Assembly (NCBI GenBank): GCA_039105265.1
Contig: JAPFFF010000003.1
Coordinates: 8,432,001-8,496,000, forward strand
Origin: Tritrichomonas musculus
Taxonomy: Eukaryota; Parabasalia; Tritrichomonadida; Tritrichomonadidae
Length of the DNA stretch: 64,000 nt
Direction: 5' to 3'
Made by a program: the position numbers and the translations under genes
Shown here: positions 39,564 to 48,933 of the stretch, piece by piece
Position numbering within the stretch: position 1 is the first letter of the stretch
Layout of the letters: every line of letters begins with the position of its first letter
Notes under the pieces: generated by a model
Told to the model about the DNA's origin: nothing
What the model saw: the letters and a program-made list of their open reading frames with translations, nothing else
Database searches by the model: none

Positions 39564-40825
39564 TTATTTCGAATAAAAATTTTTGAAAATCCATTTTAAA
39601 CTTGTATCTATTTTTGGATGTGCTAATAAAAGCTTGACTATTTCTACGTTTCCATTTATGGTTGCAATGATCAGTGGCGTTGCATTCAAAACAATTTTTG
39701 ATTTGAAATTTTATATGTCACGTCGTGATTCTGATTCTCCAAATTAACGTTTAAGTCTTCATCTCTCAATAAAAACTCAACAATTGACAAATAATCATAC
39801 GAACAGAAATAAAAAAAGAAATTCTTTAGCTTTTTCGGATCAGGAAAGAAAAGATAGTTGTGACGTTTAATGGCTTCTGTCGACACTTTTTGATTGTATT
39901 CGTTATGAATGAAGTTTCTTTGAATGTAATTTGTGGTCTCAATGTGATGGCATTTGATTGATTCAATAAGACAATTGGTGAACGTTTCATCATCAGGAAC
40001 GATTGACTCTTCTTCCAGAATTTTTATTATCTCTGGATCTTGGCCGTGAACTCCATAAATCCACAGTGATGGCGTCAATTTGACTTTATTTTTGTATAGA
40101 TATTTGAAAATTTGAATTGATCCAAAAAAAGCAGAATATTCAATTAGAGATGGGTTTTTATTTATAAGAAATAAATTTGTTTCAAATATTGATGATTTAA
40201 TTGTATATGATAGAATTATATTGTTTTGGTTGATATATGAAATAAATTCATCAATTAAGTCATGTTGAATCAATTGTGCTAATTTGCCATCATTTTCTCC
40301 AATTTTTCGATTTTTTTCAAATGATTCAGAAGTTTTTGTTTTATCATTTGGCATCTCTGATTCATTTTCTGATGGTAGTTGAGATTCAATAAATGAATAA
40401 ATTTCTGGTTTGAAATATTGATCATAATTAAGACTATGATATTGATAATTTGTGAGAGTATCTAAAATTTGATGATTCAGTAATATCATTTTCTCTTCAA
40501 ACAGAAAGAGAAGAATTCGTTTATTACTACCAAAAAGATCGAAAATTTCTGAGTTGGTATAATAATTTAGAATTTCTTTTTTAAATTGTATAATGATGTG
40601 TTCTATTTTGCTAAAAAAATTGGGTGATCGATTATGATTATTTGCAATTTGCATTATTAATTGAAAGGTTGCTTTGAGTTCTCTTCGATCTTTTCGAATT
40701 TGTTGATCAATAAAAATACAAAGTAAATTTGAATAATCTTCCTCAAGTTCATTGAATCCTTCTATATATTGAATTATACCTTCTTGGATTTTTTTCTTTT
40801 TCTCTAAATATTCATTTATTTCCAT
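39564..40825 (-). pseudogene. Ankyrin/DUF3447 gene with a frameshift
   Basis: The first frame (40825-39686) encodes 379 residues: the helical N-terminal module typical of trichomonad ankyrin proteins, a DUF3447-like part (SLIEYSAFFGSIQIFKYLY), and the start of the ankyrin repeats (YDYLSIVEFLLRDEDLNV). After its stop, another frame continues the ankyrin pattern (ATPLIIATINGNVEIVKLLL) to a stop at 39564-39566. One frameshift near 39690-39710 thus splits the gene. It is also short for the family. It may be a young pseudogene, a sequencing error or a truncated but used form. The N-terminal module is the same as in the 10.3-kb gene. Confidence 0.75.
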
Positions 40826-40914
40826 AAATATTAATGATTTTATTTTTCAAATAACTCAATGAATTATTTCATAGATTTAAAACGTTTTTTTGTCTTCGAT
40901 CTTTAAAAATAATT

Positions 40915-43344
40915 TTGAAGCAAAATAAAAGCGAAAGCAAGAAAAATGATCAAGATACTGATTCTGACCAGAAGGCTAACAGCAAAGAAGCAAAATGGTG
41001 GTTATTAAAACAGCCAGGAAACAAAAAATATGATATGAAAACATATTGGGAAAGTAATAATACAAGTAAAAAAAGGAAAAATAAACAAGATTCAGATAGT
41101 GGTATAGATAGTGACTCAACCAATCATTCTATTCGTCCTCAAACTAATCCTTTTGATCCTCCAAAAAACAATTCGTATCAGCTAATGACTGTCTGTCGTA
41201 AAAATAAAAGATCTGAAAATGTAAAACATAATAAAAATGGCAAAAGAGTTAATGATAATGAAGAATCAAAATATAAAAGATCAAAAATTACGAAGCTAAG
41301 AAAGGTAGATGTAGACGATATTGATGATAGCATTGACAAAATGAGAATAAAGCAATCGAAATATATCAAATTTGATGAAAATAGCTATGATACAGAAATA
41401 GATAAAAAACGATCCAAAAATGTTAATCTGCGAAAAATTGATGTTGATGATTATGATGAAGTAAAAATAAAATTTTCAGAATCAAATAAAGTAAAAAGAA
41501 GCGAAAAAGAAGTTGGCAGCAATGATAATATAACTTCTAGTTCCTCTGGTGATGATCAAATCCAAAAAAGAAAAATAAAAGGCTCATCAAAACAGATCGG
41601 TAAGCATCCAGAGCGAAAAAAGAAAATACCTTTTTTAGAAATTTCTAGCTCAAATTCAGAGGATGAGTATCAAATCCGCAAAAATGATGAAGGAATGAAT
41701 AAAATTCCGAAAAATATAGTCTCAATAGATAAAGAAGATAATCATTCATTTTATCATTTATCTGATTACAGAATACCTAGCAATAACGAAGTTAATGATT
41801 CTTTAAAACCTCTCAATTTAAAAATTATTGAAAATCCATCGCATTCTCATTTCGATGACGAACTTTCAGATGCAGAAATTCGTCTCTTGCCGAATCAATT
41901 CAAAAAGTTTTTCGAAATTATGGCAAATCATTTAAAAACTAAATCTGATGACCACAAATTGTGTATGAAAATATTAATTACAATTGATTCTGTTTTATTT
42001 TATGAGCAGGCATTTGATTCACTCATAAAAAGTGAAGTTATTGATAATCTCCCTCTTACAACTCCAAAACTAATAATTTTATCATTTAAAATCTTAAAAT
42101 TACTTTTTATGTTTCGACCGAGTCGTTTTCAAGAAGATTTTTTACCATCAATGAAGCATTTTCTATATACTTTACCATCTGAAATGATTCTTTCGCTTTT
42201 GATTCTTTATGCGCACTCGTTTGAATTTATTGAGAATCCATGGCCAATTCTTGATCTACTCATTCAAAACAAAGACATTTTCTTTAAGCAAGAAATTAAT
42301 GATGACGATATTCAAAAATTTAAAAAAATAAGAAAATATTTTAACGAAGATCCTGGTGTTGAAGCTGATTTTTGTATTGATGATATCGATTTTAGTTATC
42401 TGTCGGTTCTTTTATATTTAAATACGAATTTTCCTATTTATCGAAAGAATCGATTGAAATATTGCCGATCAGTTTTCATTCAATCTCTCTTTGATCCCAC
42501 AATTAGTAAAAAATCATCATTAGTTGCGTATAAAGCTGTTTTAGCTTTATATGATTCGGAATTTGAAGAGCAAATCAATGTTTCTTATTTGTTTAGCGAT
42601 TTAAAAGAAAAAGAATTCGAAAATTATTCACTCCTCATTTTATCCAAAATGAACGTTGATTTAATACCAATTAAAAATAAATATATTTTTCAATTAATAA
42701 ATTCATCTCATGTTGATGAAAAAGCTTCTTTAATTCTACAAAAAATGATGGGTAATTCACAAAGAAACGAAAAAATTGCATTAATCCTTCTACAAAATCC
42801 AAAATGGTTGAGATATGGTTTACCAACATTCTCACATACTTCAATGATCTTTCAAAGCTGTATAAAATTTGAAAATTCAAATTTAATTAATAATGTAAAA
42901 AATTGTAAAGAGCTTCCTTTCTTTTTTACAGCACTTTTGCAATCAGATAATATTAATGATATTCAATCGATATCTTTTATTATTCAAGAAATAGACTTTG
43001 ATGATTTTGAATCTCTTTCAAAAAATGATTTTTTCGTATTGTTGTTTGATATAATTTCAAATGGTCAAGATCGCGACATTTTGCCTTACATTGATCTTCT
43101 TTCAGATTTAGCAAGTATACAATTTTCTATTGATTATAAAAAATTTATTAAAATTTTGAAAAATATGTTAAAAAGTGATGCTAAAATATTTCATCATTCA
43201 TTAAAAGCAATTGCGAATTTAAGTGTTTATGAAGAGTGTGCAATATTGATACAAAATCAAAATATCATTTCAGTTGCAGCAAAATTTTGTCAATCACAGT
43301 CAGATAATAAACTTTTACAAAAAATCAAGCGTAATATTAAATAA
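40915..43344 (+). CDS. Charged nuclear-type protein with helical-repeat C-terminus, unknown function, no early ATG
   Basis: The frame is open from 40855. The first 280 residues are highly charged, rich in Lys, Asp, Ser and Asn (KLRKVDVDDIDDS, SSSNSEDEYQIRKN), with basic clusters suited to nuclear import. The C-terminal 500 residues are alpha-helical and ARM/HEAT-like (FFEIMANHLKTKSDDHKL, CMKILITIDSVLFYEQAF). A short motif KWWLLKQPG is near residue 27. The layout recalls cohesin-regulator or transcription-associated proteins such as WAPL, but I cannot assign it. The first in-frame ATG is at 41035 (residue 41); the acidic/basic composition begins earlier, so a spliced or non-ATG start is possible. 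It diverges from the ankyrin gene across 90 bases. Confidence 0.68.
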   Translation: MKQNKSESKKNDQDTDSDQKANSKEAKWWLLKQPGNKKYDMKTYWESNNTSKKRKNKQDSDSGIDSDSTNHSIRPQTNPFDPPKNNSYQLMTVCRKNKRSENVKHNKNGKRVNDNEESKYKRSKITKLRKVDVDDIDDSIDKMRIKQSKYIKFDENSYDTEIDKKRSKNVNLRKIDVDDYDEVKIKFSESNKVKRSEKEVGSNDNITSSSSGDDQIQKRKIKGSSKQIGKHPERKKKIPFLEISSSNSEDEYQIRKNDEGMNKIPKNIVSIDKEDNHSFYHLSDYRIPSNNEVNDSLKPLNLKIIENPSHSHFDDELSDAEIRLLPNQFKKFFEIMANHLKTKSDDHKLCMKILITIDSVLFYEQAFDSLIKSEVIDNLPLTTPKLIILSFKILKLLFMFRPSRFQEDFLPSMKHFLYTLPSEMILSLLILYAHSFEFIENPWPILDLLIQNKDIFFKQEINDDDIQKFKKIRKYFNEDPGVEADFCIDDIDFSYLSVLLYLNTNFPIYRKNRLKYCRSVFIQSLFDPTISKKSSLVAYKAVLALYDSEFEEQINVSYLFSDLKEKEFENYSLLILSKMNVDLIPIKNKYIFQLINSSHVDEKASLILQKMMGNSQRNEKIALILLQNPKWLRYGLPTFSHTSMIFQSCIKFENSNLINNVKNCKELPFFFTALLQSDNINDIQSISFIIQEIDFDDFESLSKNDFFVLLFDIISNGQDRDILPYIDLLSDLASIQFSIDYKKFIKILKNMLKSDAKIFHHSLKAIANLSVYEECAILIQNQNIISVAAKFCQSQSDNKLLQKIKRNIK

Positions 43345-43580
43345 AGTTTAAGTTGAAAATAAAAAAATAGACGAATCAAAATGATCTTCAATCTTTGAAA
43401 GAAAATAGATGAGGAAAAGATTTCAAAGTAAATAAATTTTGGAAGTCAAAGCAACAAGATTTTTATTTTAGTCATGACAATTTTCATAATAACTGTTTCT
43501 TTAATAAATTATAGAAATTTACATTTTTTTGTATATTTTTCAAGTTCCAATAAAACAAAATGAATTGAATTTCTATATAA

Positions 43581-45275
43581 TTAACGAACACGAATAGAAA
43601 TCTCTTCCATTTCCATAAGGTCGTTCATTCTATTTTCATCAAAATTACCATCTGTATCTGCTAAACCAAGTAATATGCACATTCGCAAGAATTCCTGTTT
43701 GAGCATCTCATTTCGAGCTATATCCGCAACTGATTTTAGTTTTGAAAATTGGCTTTTAAGAGCGGCTCTTCTTGTAACTTCAGAAGCTAAGTCGCATACA
43801 TGACTATATAGTGCTAAATATGCCGGGCATCCTCGGCACATATTTTTTGTAATTAGTACCTTTGCCTGAAGAACAACTAATTCTCGTTCTTCATCTGTCG
43901 TAATTAATCTTTCGGTTGTCCATTGTTTGAAATCCTTTACTGAAAATATATTGAAGAACTCGCTATCATTTTGTGATGCAATAAAGAATGGGCATTGATT
44001 AAGTGTCTTACAAATAACTTCAGATAAAAATACTGGTGGCTGGCGCTCATCTTTAAATTTATCTGTTGGTGGATTTAATTGAAAAGCGCATGCTTCAAAA
44101 TGGTCAAGAACATATATTGCTGAAACAAAGCCAAAAGCTTTGGCAAGATTATTGGGGAAATTAACGATCTCTGTAACAAATGCTAAAAATCCATCATCAC
44201 GTCCCCATGTATCATGAATACGTTTTCCAAGCTCGCCAAACTCTTTTGTGGGAAAGCCAGGATAGTGTGTTAATGTCGGTGGAATTGCAGGTATTCCTGG
44301 AATTGTTATTACATTATGTAGCCAGTTTGAAATTGATTGTATGATAGGAATTAATTCTAATCGACAAATTTGAAGCATATGAACACTATGATCAACAAAC
44401 ATGTGATATAATTTGGTAACATCATCGATATAAATTTGTTGCAATAGCCAATTGAGAGGAAACATCAAATAACTCTTTAATTGATTTGCTAATTGTAATT
44501 TTTGGAAGAAAAGTGTTGCGGCAATAGATAACAAAGTTGACTTTCCACTTTGGGATGGGCCCGTAACTAAAAATCTACAATCTTCAACTGGGAGACCTTT
44601 TAACTTTTCCATCACCCAATTGGTTGTTTGCTGGCCAATCGGAGTGCTTTCAATGACTGTTGTTGGACCAATATATTGTGATAAAAGTATATTTTCGAAT
44701 TCAAATTGTTGAGTATCTCTAGATAACTTTTGAATTGTGTCTGCGAAAGAAATGTGTGATATTTGATCTTGATTTAAAGACGCGTATAAAGAAATAATAG
44801 AATTTCGGAGATTTTCCTTAACAGTATATGGGTGAGATGCGATTTGTAATTGCTGATTATAATCATCAGGTTTTGGAGAACTCTTGGGTTGTTTCATTAT
44901 CGGAAGTTTTTTGTAAGGAGATGCTGGTGCCTTACGAGGAGATGAAAGATAATCAGGTGTATCATCTTCTGGTGGTGGTGGTGGTGTCATTACAATATAA
45001 AGATGAGCTTTTGGAAGAATTTTTTCAAACTCAGTAATAGGTTCATCGTTTGAATCAAAAATTTGATGAGCTGGTCGTGGTAACTCGAGAACTTCTGTTG
45101 CTGTTTGCAGCAATTCTTTCATATCTTTTGGAAGCCTGATTCTTTTTGGAGGATTGTCTGGAAAATCAACTTTGTAAAGATACACAAAAGGCCTTGTATC
45201 TTTCTGAGGTGATTTCTTTGGTGAATGAATTGATCTTGGCGAACTCTGATTTGATATTGAAACTACTGTAGACAT
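43581..45275 (-). CDS. Doublecortin/ubiquitin-like domain plus P-loop NTPase
   Basis: A 564-residue protein. Residues about 28-98 form a beta-grasp, doublecortin-like module (FVYLYKVDFPDNPPKRIRLP, AHQIFDSNDEPITEFEKI), which in other proteins binds microtubules. A Pro-rich linker with PPPPP follows. An NTPase domain has Walker A GPSQSGKST near residues 239-247 and a Walker-B-like IYVLDHFEAC. The rest is helical, resembling STAND/ORC-type ATPases. A cytoskeletal or basal-body ATPase is a reasonable guess, because trichomonads have elaborate microtubule organelles. I know no standard family with this exact pairing. ATG at 45275 is the first in frame. Confidence 0.65.
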   Translation of the reverse strand: MSTVVSISNQSSPRSIHSPKKSPQKDTRPFVYLYKVDFPDNPPKRIRLPKDMKELLQTATEVLELPRPAHQIFDSNDEPITEFEKILPKAHLYIVMTPPPPPEDDTPDYLSSPRKAPASPYKKLPIMKQPKSSPKPDDYNQQLQIASHPYTVKENLRNSIISLYASLNQDQISHISFADTIQKLSRDTQQFEFENILLSQYIGPTTVIESTPIGQQTTNWVMEKLKGLPVEDCRFLVTGPSQSGKSTLLSIAATLFFQKLQLANQLKSYLMFPLNWLLQQIYIDDVTKLYHMFVDHSVHMLQICRLELIPIIQSISNWLHNVITIPGIPAIPPTLTHYPGFPTKEFGELGKRIHDTWGRDDGFLAFVTEIVNFPNNLAKAFGFVSAIYVLDHFEACAFQLNPPTDKFKDERQPPVFLSEVICKTLNQCPFFIASQNDSEFFNIFSVKDFKQWTTERLITTDEERELVVLQAKVLITKNMCRGCPAYLALYSHVCDLASEVTRRAALKSQFSKLKSVADIARNEMLKQEFLRMCILLGLADTDGNFDENRMNDLMEMEEISIRVR

Positions 45276-45472
45276 TAAAATAATATTGCTAAACGTACAT
45301 AAAAATTTTTAATTATTAATTTGAAACTTGTTGTTGATGAATAAAAAAAATATTATTAACGATAAATAAGAGATATAAAAAATGAAAATATTTGAATTAA
45401 TAAGCAAATTTTGCTAAGCTAAAACCAAAATAAAAAAATTAAAAACATTCAAAAAGTTATGAATAAAATTTA

Positions 45473-46630
45473 ATGGTTTCAAAAAGTTCAAATTTTTTGG
45501 CTATGAGTTTTGATGCACAGCAAATACTATCAACTCTTTACCAAAATCCACCAGAAATGTTTGAAGTTAAAAAAGCCGCTCTTACAAAATCTTCATTTTC
45601 GCCACCTGGAATCAGTCCAAAACGTCAATATTCTGAAGCTCCAGTTTTCCAAGTTATGCCACCACCTAATTTTAATATAAACGAATCGGCATTTGATTCA
45701 GAAGAAACAAGTGATTTTCCAATTATTAATATGAATCAGCGAAAAAGTTACATTCCAACTAGAAATAATAATATTGGTAATCCTAATTTTAAAACAGGTA
45801 CATCATTTGCATCTGCTTCTTCATTATATCAACCTGAAGAAGATAAATATTTTCCTTACTCAGAATCGCATTTAAGAGCATTATTCGATGATTATAATCT
45901 TACAATATCCCATCAACAGCTTGAACTCTTTCAAATAGCACAAAATATAGAAAGAATCAGAAAATTAATCAAAATTAATGAGAACGAAAAAAATGAATTA
46001 GCCCAATTATTAAATGAAGTTGAAGAAAGTTCTGCAGAAACTTTTACAGAAAGTCAAGGAGATGATGACGTGGAAACGCAAATAACAGAAACATTAAGAC
46101 AAAATTTCCAAGATTCTCGGCAACTATCAGAAGAAATGGAAAAAGTTTCTGATTTTACTGAGCAAATTGAACTATATCAAAATTTCAATGAGAAATGTAA
46201 GCGTTATGTAAATTCTGATATATCTAAAGAAACCGACGATATTATCGAAAAGCTCTCAAAAACCGTAGAGAATAATGATAATCAAATGAATGAAACTGTC
46301 AAGTCATATGAGCTTAAAGTCAAGCAAAAGGATGCAATAATTGCTGAGCTCCAAGAAAGAATAATGAAAATCAAAAACCCGGATTATGATCCAAATAAAG
46401 ATCCTAATATACAAGTTGATTCTTTTTCCCCAAAGAGAGATAATGTGCAACCACTTCAAAAAAATGAAGGATTTCCAGCAGCAATGAATGATGGTAATCC
46501 ATCAATGAAAAAGGCTGAGCCTTTCCCATCATTTCAAAATACAGAAGCTTTTCCATCTTTAATCAAAAAAAATAATTCTTTTCCTAATATTCAGCATATC
46601 GAAGCTTTTCCATCGATCAAAAAGAAATAG
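45473..46630 (+). CDS. Coiled-coil protein with repeated FP motifs
   Basis: A 385-residue protein. The N-terminal 130 residues are disordered and Ser/Asn/Pro-rich. A long coiled coil runs from about 145 to 305 (QLELFQIAQNIERIRKLIK, EKNELAQLLNEVEESS, ELKVKQKDAIIAELQERI). The tail has at least five short phenylalanine-proline repeats (EGFPA, EPFPS, EAFPS, NSFPN, EAFPS), which look like multivalent binding motifs. Two Met codons are possible (45473 and 12 codons on). It is head-to-head with the NTPase gene across about 200 bases. A cytoskeletal adaptor role is possible; the family is not recognised. Confidence 0.62.
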   Translation: MVSKSSNFLAMSFDAQQILSTLYQNPPEMFEVKKAALTKSSFSPPGISPKRQYSEAPVFQVMPPPNFNINESAFDSEETSDFPIINMNQRKSYIPTRNNNIGNPNFKTGTSFASASSLYQPEEDKYFPYSESHLRALFDDYNLTISHQQLELFQIAQNIERIRKLIKINENEKNELAQLLNEVEESSAETFTESQGDDDVETQITETLRQNFQDSRQLSEEMEKVSDFTEQIELYQNFNEKCKRYVNSDISKETDDIIEKLSKTVENNDNQMNETVKSYELKVKQKDAIIAELQERIMKIKNPDYDPNKDPNIQVDSFSPKRDNVQPLQKNEGFPAAMNDGNPSMKKAEPFPSFQNTEAFPSLIKKNNSFPNIQHIEAFPSIKKK

Positions 46631-47424
46631 TATTATTATATTGACAATTTATATGTAATTTAAAGTATTCAATTAGCCTGTTTGAAGCATATTCCCAACA
46701 TATTCAGGTGATTCATTTTATCTTTTAGTGTTTAAATGATTTGAACCAAATTCATATTATTATCTTAAGAGAATATTCAAAACTAGATTGTTTGATAATC
46801 ATGAAATGTTTGATTGATAATTCTGACTAAATTCTTATTTATTTATAGATATTAATAATAAAATAATTGATTTTGAAATTATTCTTGCTTAAATATTGTT
46901 ATTAATTTAAACAACGATTAATAAAATCAGCCTTAAAAAAAATTTATTTATATTGAATATATTTGTTAGAATTACAGTCTACCTTATCAATTTTTCTGAT
47001 ATGATACTCAATCATTTATAAGAAATGTTATGAAATGTTTTTTGACTTTACAAAAATTTTTTATAGAGAATAAAATAATTATTTTATAAAATAATTAAAA
47101 AACATTATATTTTTTTAATTTATAAAAAAATATTAAAATTTATTCGTTAGATTTGAGAATAAATGAATTTTATTTTTTTAACGAAACTATTGAAAAAAAT
47201 AATTATGAAGTATAATAATTAATGTAAAATAACTAATGAATATATTTATATATAAATGATATTTTAACAGCATAAATATAATTTCAGTAAGAGAAAAATA
47301 ACCTTGTTTCAATTTTAATTCACTTTTTTTATAAACTTCTCAAAAGTTCCAAATAACCTGATAAAATCAAAGCGGTTTATAAACAAAATCATAGAAAAAA
47401 CAAAATAATTTATTATATTCAATT
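46631..47424. other. Intergenic sequence
   Basis: About 790 very AT-rich bases. No gene, RNA or repeat was recognised. Confidence 0.5.
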
Positions 47425-48933
47425 ATGTGGAAAAAGACCAAAGAGATTGCTCGTTCAGCTGAATATATGTTCAAAAATAAAGATGAGGTGCAAAAGCGTG
47501 TCCTCGAAGCTACAAGAGATGACGAAGATCAAATTACTGAAAGTGAATTTATGACTGTTGCCCACCTTACCGATGATCTTGCTGCCCTAAGCAGCATCCG
47601 TAAGACTCTTTGGAAGAGATTCTCTCGTGTTACTAAACACCCAACTTCTTGCAGAAAAGCTCTCCAAATTCTTGATTATTGTGTAAGATATGGATCTGAA
47701 AAATGTCTTAATATGTGTCTTGAAGGAACTACGGAACTTCAAATGGTATCAAATTCTCACCATTTTTCGTCAGATAAACCAAAGGAATATATGAACGAAG
47801 ATCAATGCAGAAACCTTGCTCAGAACCTCCTCACCTTTGTCAAAAATCGTAACTCTTATGAGCAAGCTAGAAAAAGCGGCCAATCTACAATTCAAAGAGT
47901 CAAATCTTTCTATGTTGAACCTCTTCAAGTAAAAATTAAGCCAGATAATTCATCTGGCTATGGTGGTCCATCAGCTTACTATGGAAATTCAAATCAAGCT
48001 ATGAATGAAGTTTCACAGCAAAGAGCTCAATACTCTTTGAATCCTTCACAGCCAAAACCACAACCGCAGCAGCAACAACGGCAATCATCTAATACCACTC
48101 CAACAAACGCAAATAATGGAATTCAATGGTCATCAGATTCCGATTCTGAGCCTGAAAATAGTCCACTAACAAGTCAAAATAGGCCACAACAGCAGCAACA
48201 AGGAGGTGGAGTTCAATCTAGGCAAACAGGTTTTAGTATGTTTAACCAGCAAAATTCAACATCAAATCAAACTCAAAATTCAAATCCATTCCAGCCGCAG
48301 CAACAACAGAATTCAAACCCATTTCAACCTCAGCAGCAAAATCAAAATCCATTTCAATCACAACAGCAAAATCAAAATCCTTTCCAAAATCAGCCTAATC
48401 CATTTAACTCTCAACAACAGCAGTATTCACCTTATAGTCAGCAACCACAACAGCAGCAAAACCTTTTCACGCAGCCAGCAAATAATACGCAACAGCCAAG
48501 CTTTTTCCCGCCATCCTCGCAATCATTAGAACAACAGCAGAAAGAATTTTTCACTCAATCTTCAATTTCGTCAAATTATCAGCAACCTCAGCAAACACAG
48601 CAACCTCTTTCAGCTGATGAAATTCTTTTTGGTCCTACACCTTCACAGCAACAACAAAATTCACAATATGTTCCACCTCCTCGACCAGATCCTGCATATG
48701 ATGGGATAGTAGATTTTTCTTCAACTCCAATGCAACCATACTCAAATCAACCAATGAATCAACAAAATGGTAAAAATAACGGAATGTTAGATGAGTTTGG
48801 TGATCTTGTTAATTTGGATTTGAACCGCCAACCAACTCGTGCTCATGGAAGGCCAGAAATGCAGCGTGGTTATAATGGTAATAATAACTTTAACTATAAT
48901 CAGCCTAACCAATACCAACAAAAACCTTTTTGA
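47425..48933 (+). CDS. ENTH/epsin-like endocytic adaptor
   Basis: A 502-residue clathrin-adaptor protein. The ENTH domain occupies about residues 1-150: YMFKNKDEVQKRVLEATRDD, RKTLWKRFSRVTKHPTSCRK with ALQILDYCVRYGSEKCL, and NLLTFVKNRNSYEQARKSG. ENTH domains bind phosphoinositides and bend membrane. The rest is Gln/Asn/Pro-rich and disordered. It contains at least six NPF motifs (NPFQPQ, NPFQSQ, NPFQNQPNPF), which recruit EH-domain proteins, and LVNLD near residue 467, which fits a clathrin-box motif. The two classes of motif strongly support an epsin role. ATG at 47425 begins the domain directly. Confidence 0.92.
   Translation: MWKKTKEIARSAEYMFKNKDEVQKRVLEATRDDEDQITESEFMTVAHLTDDLAALSSIRKTLWKRFSRVTKHPTSCRKALQILDYCVRYGSEKCLNMCLEGTTELQMVSNSHHFSSDKPKEYMNEDQCRNLAQNLLTFVKNRNSYEQARKSGQSTIQRVKSFYVEPLQVKIKPDNSSGYGGPSAYYGNSNQAMNEVSQQRAQYSLNPSQPKPQPQQQQRQSSNTTPTNANNGIQWSSDSDSEPENSPLTSQNRPQQQQQGGGVQSRQTGFSMFNQQNSTSNQTQNSNPFQPQQQQNSNPFQPQQQNQNPFQSQQQNQNPFQNQPNPFNSQQQQYSPYSQQPQQQQNLFTQPANNTQQPSFFPPSSQSLEQQQKEFFTQSSISSNYQQPQQTQQPLSADEILFGPTPSQQQQNSQYVPPPRPDPAYDGIVDFSSTPMQPYSNQPMNQQNGKNNGMLDEFGDLVNLDLNRQPTRAHGRPEMQRGYNGNNNFNYNQPNQYQQKPF

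Noticed and set aside
40915-43344. WAPL/cohesin regulator assignment
   Set aside because: Only general layout (charged N-terminus, helical-repeat C-terminus) agrees; no diagnostic motif was recognised.
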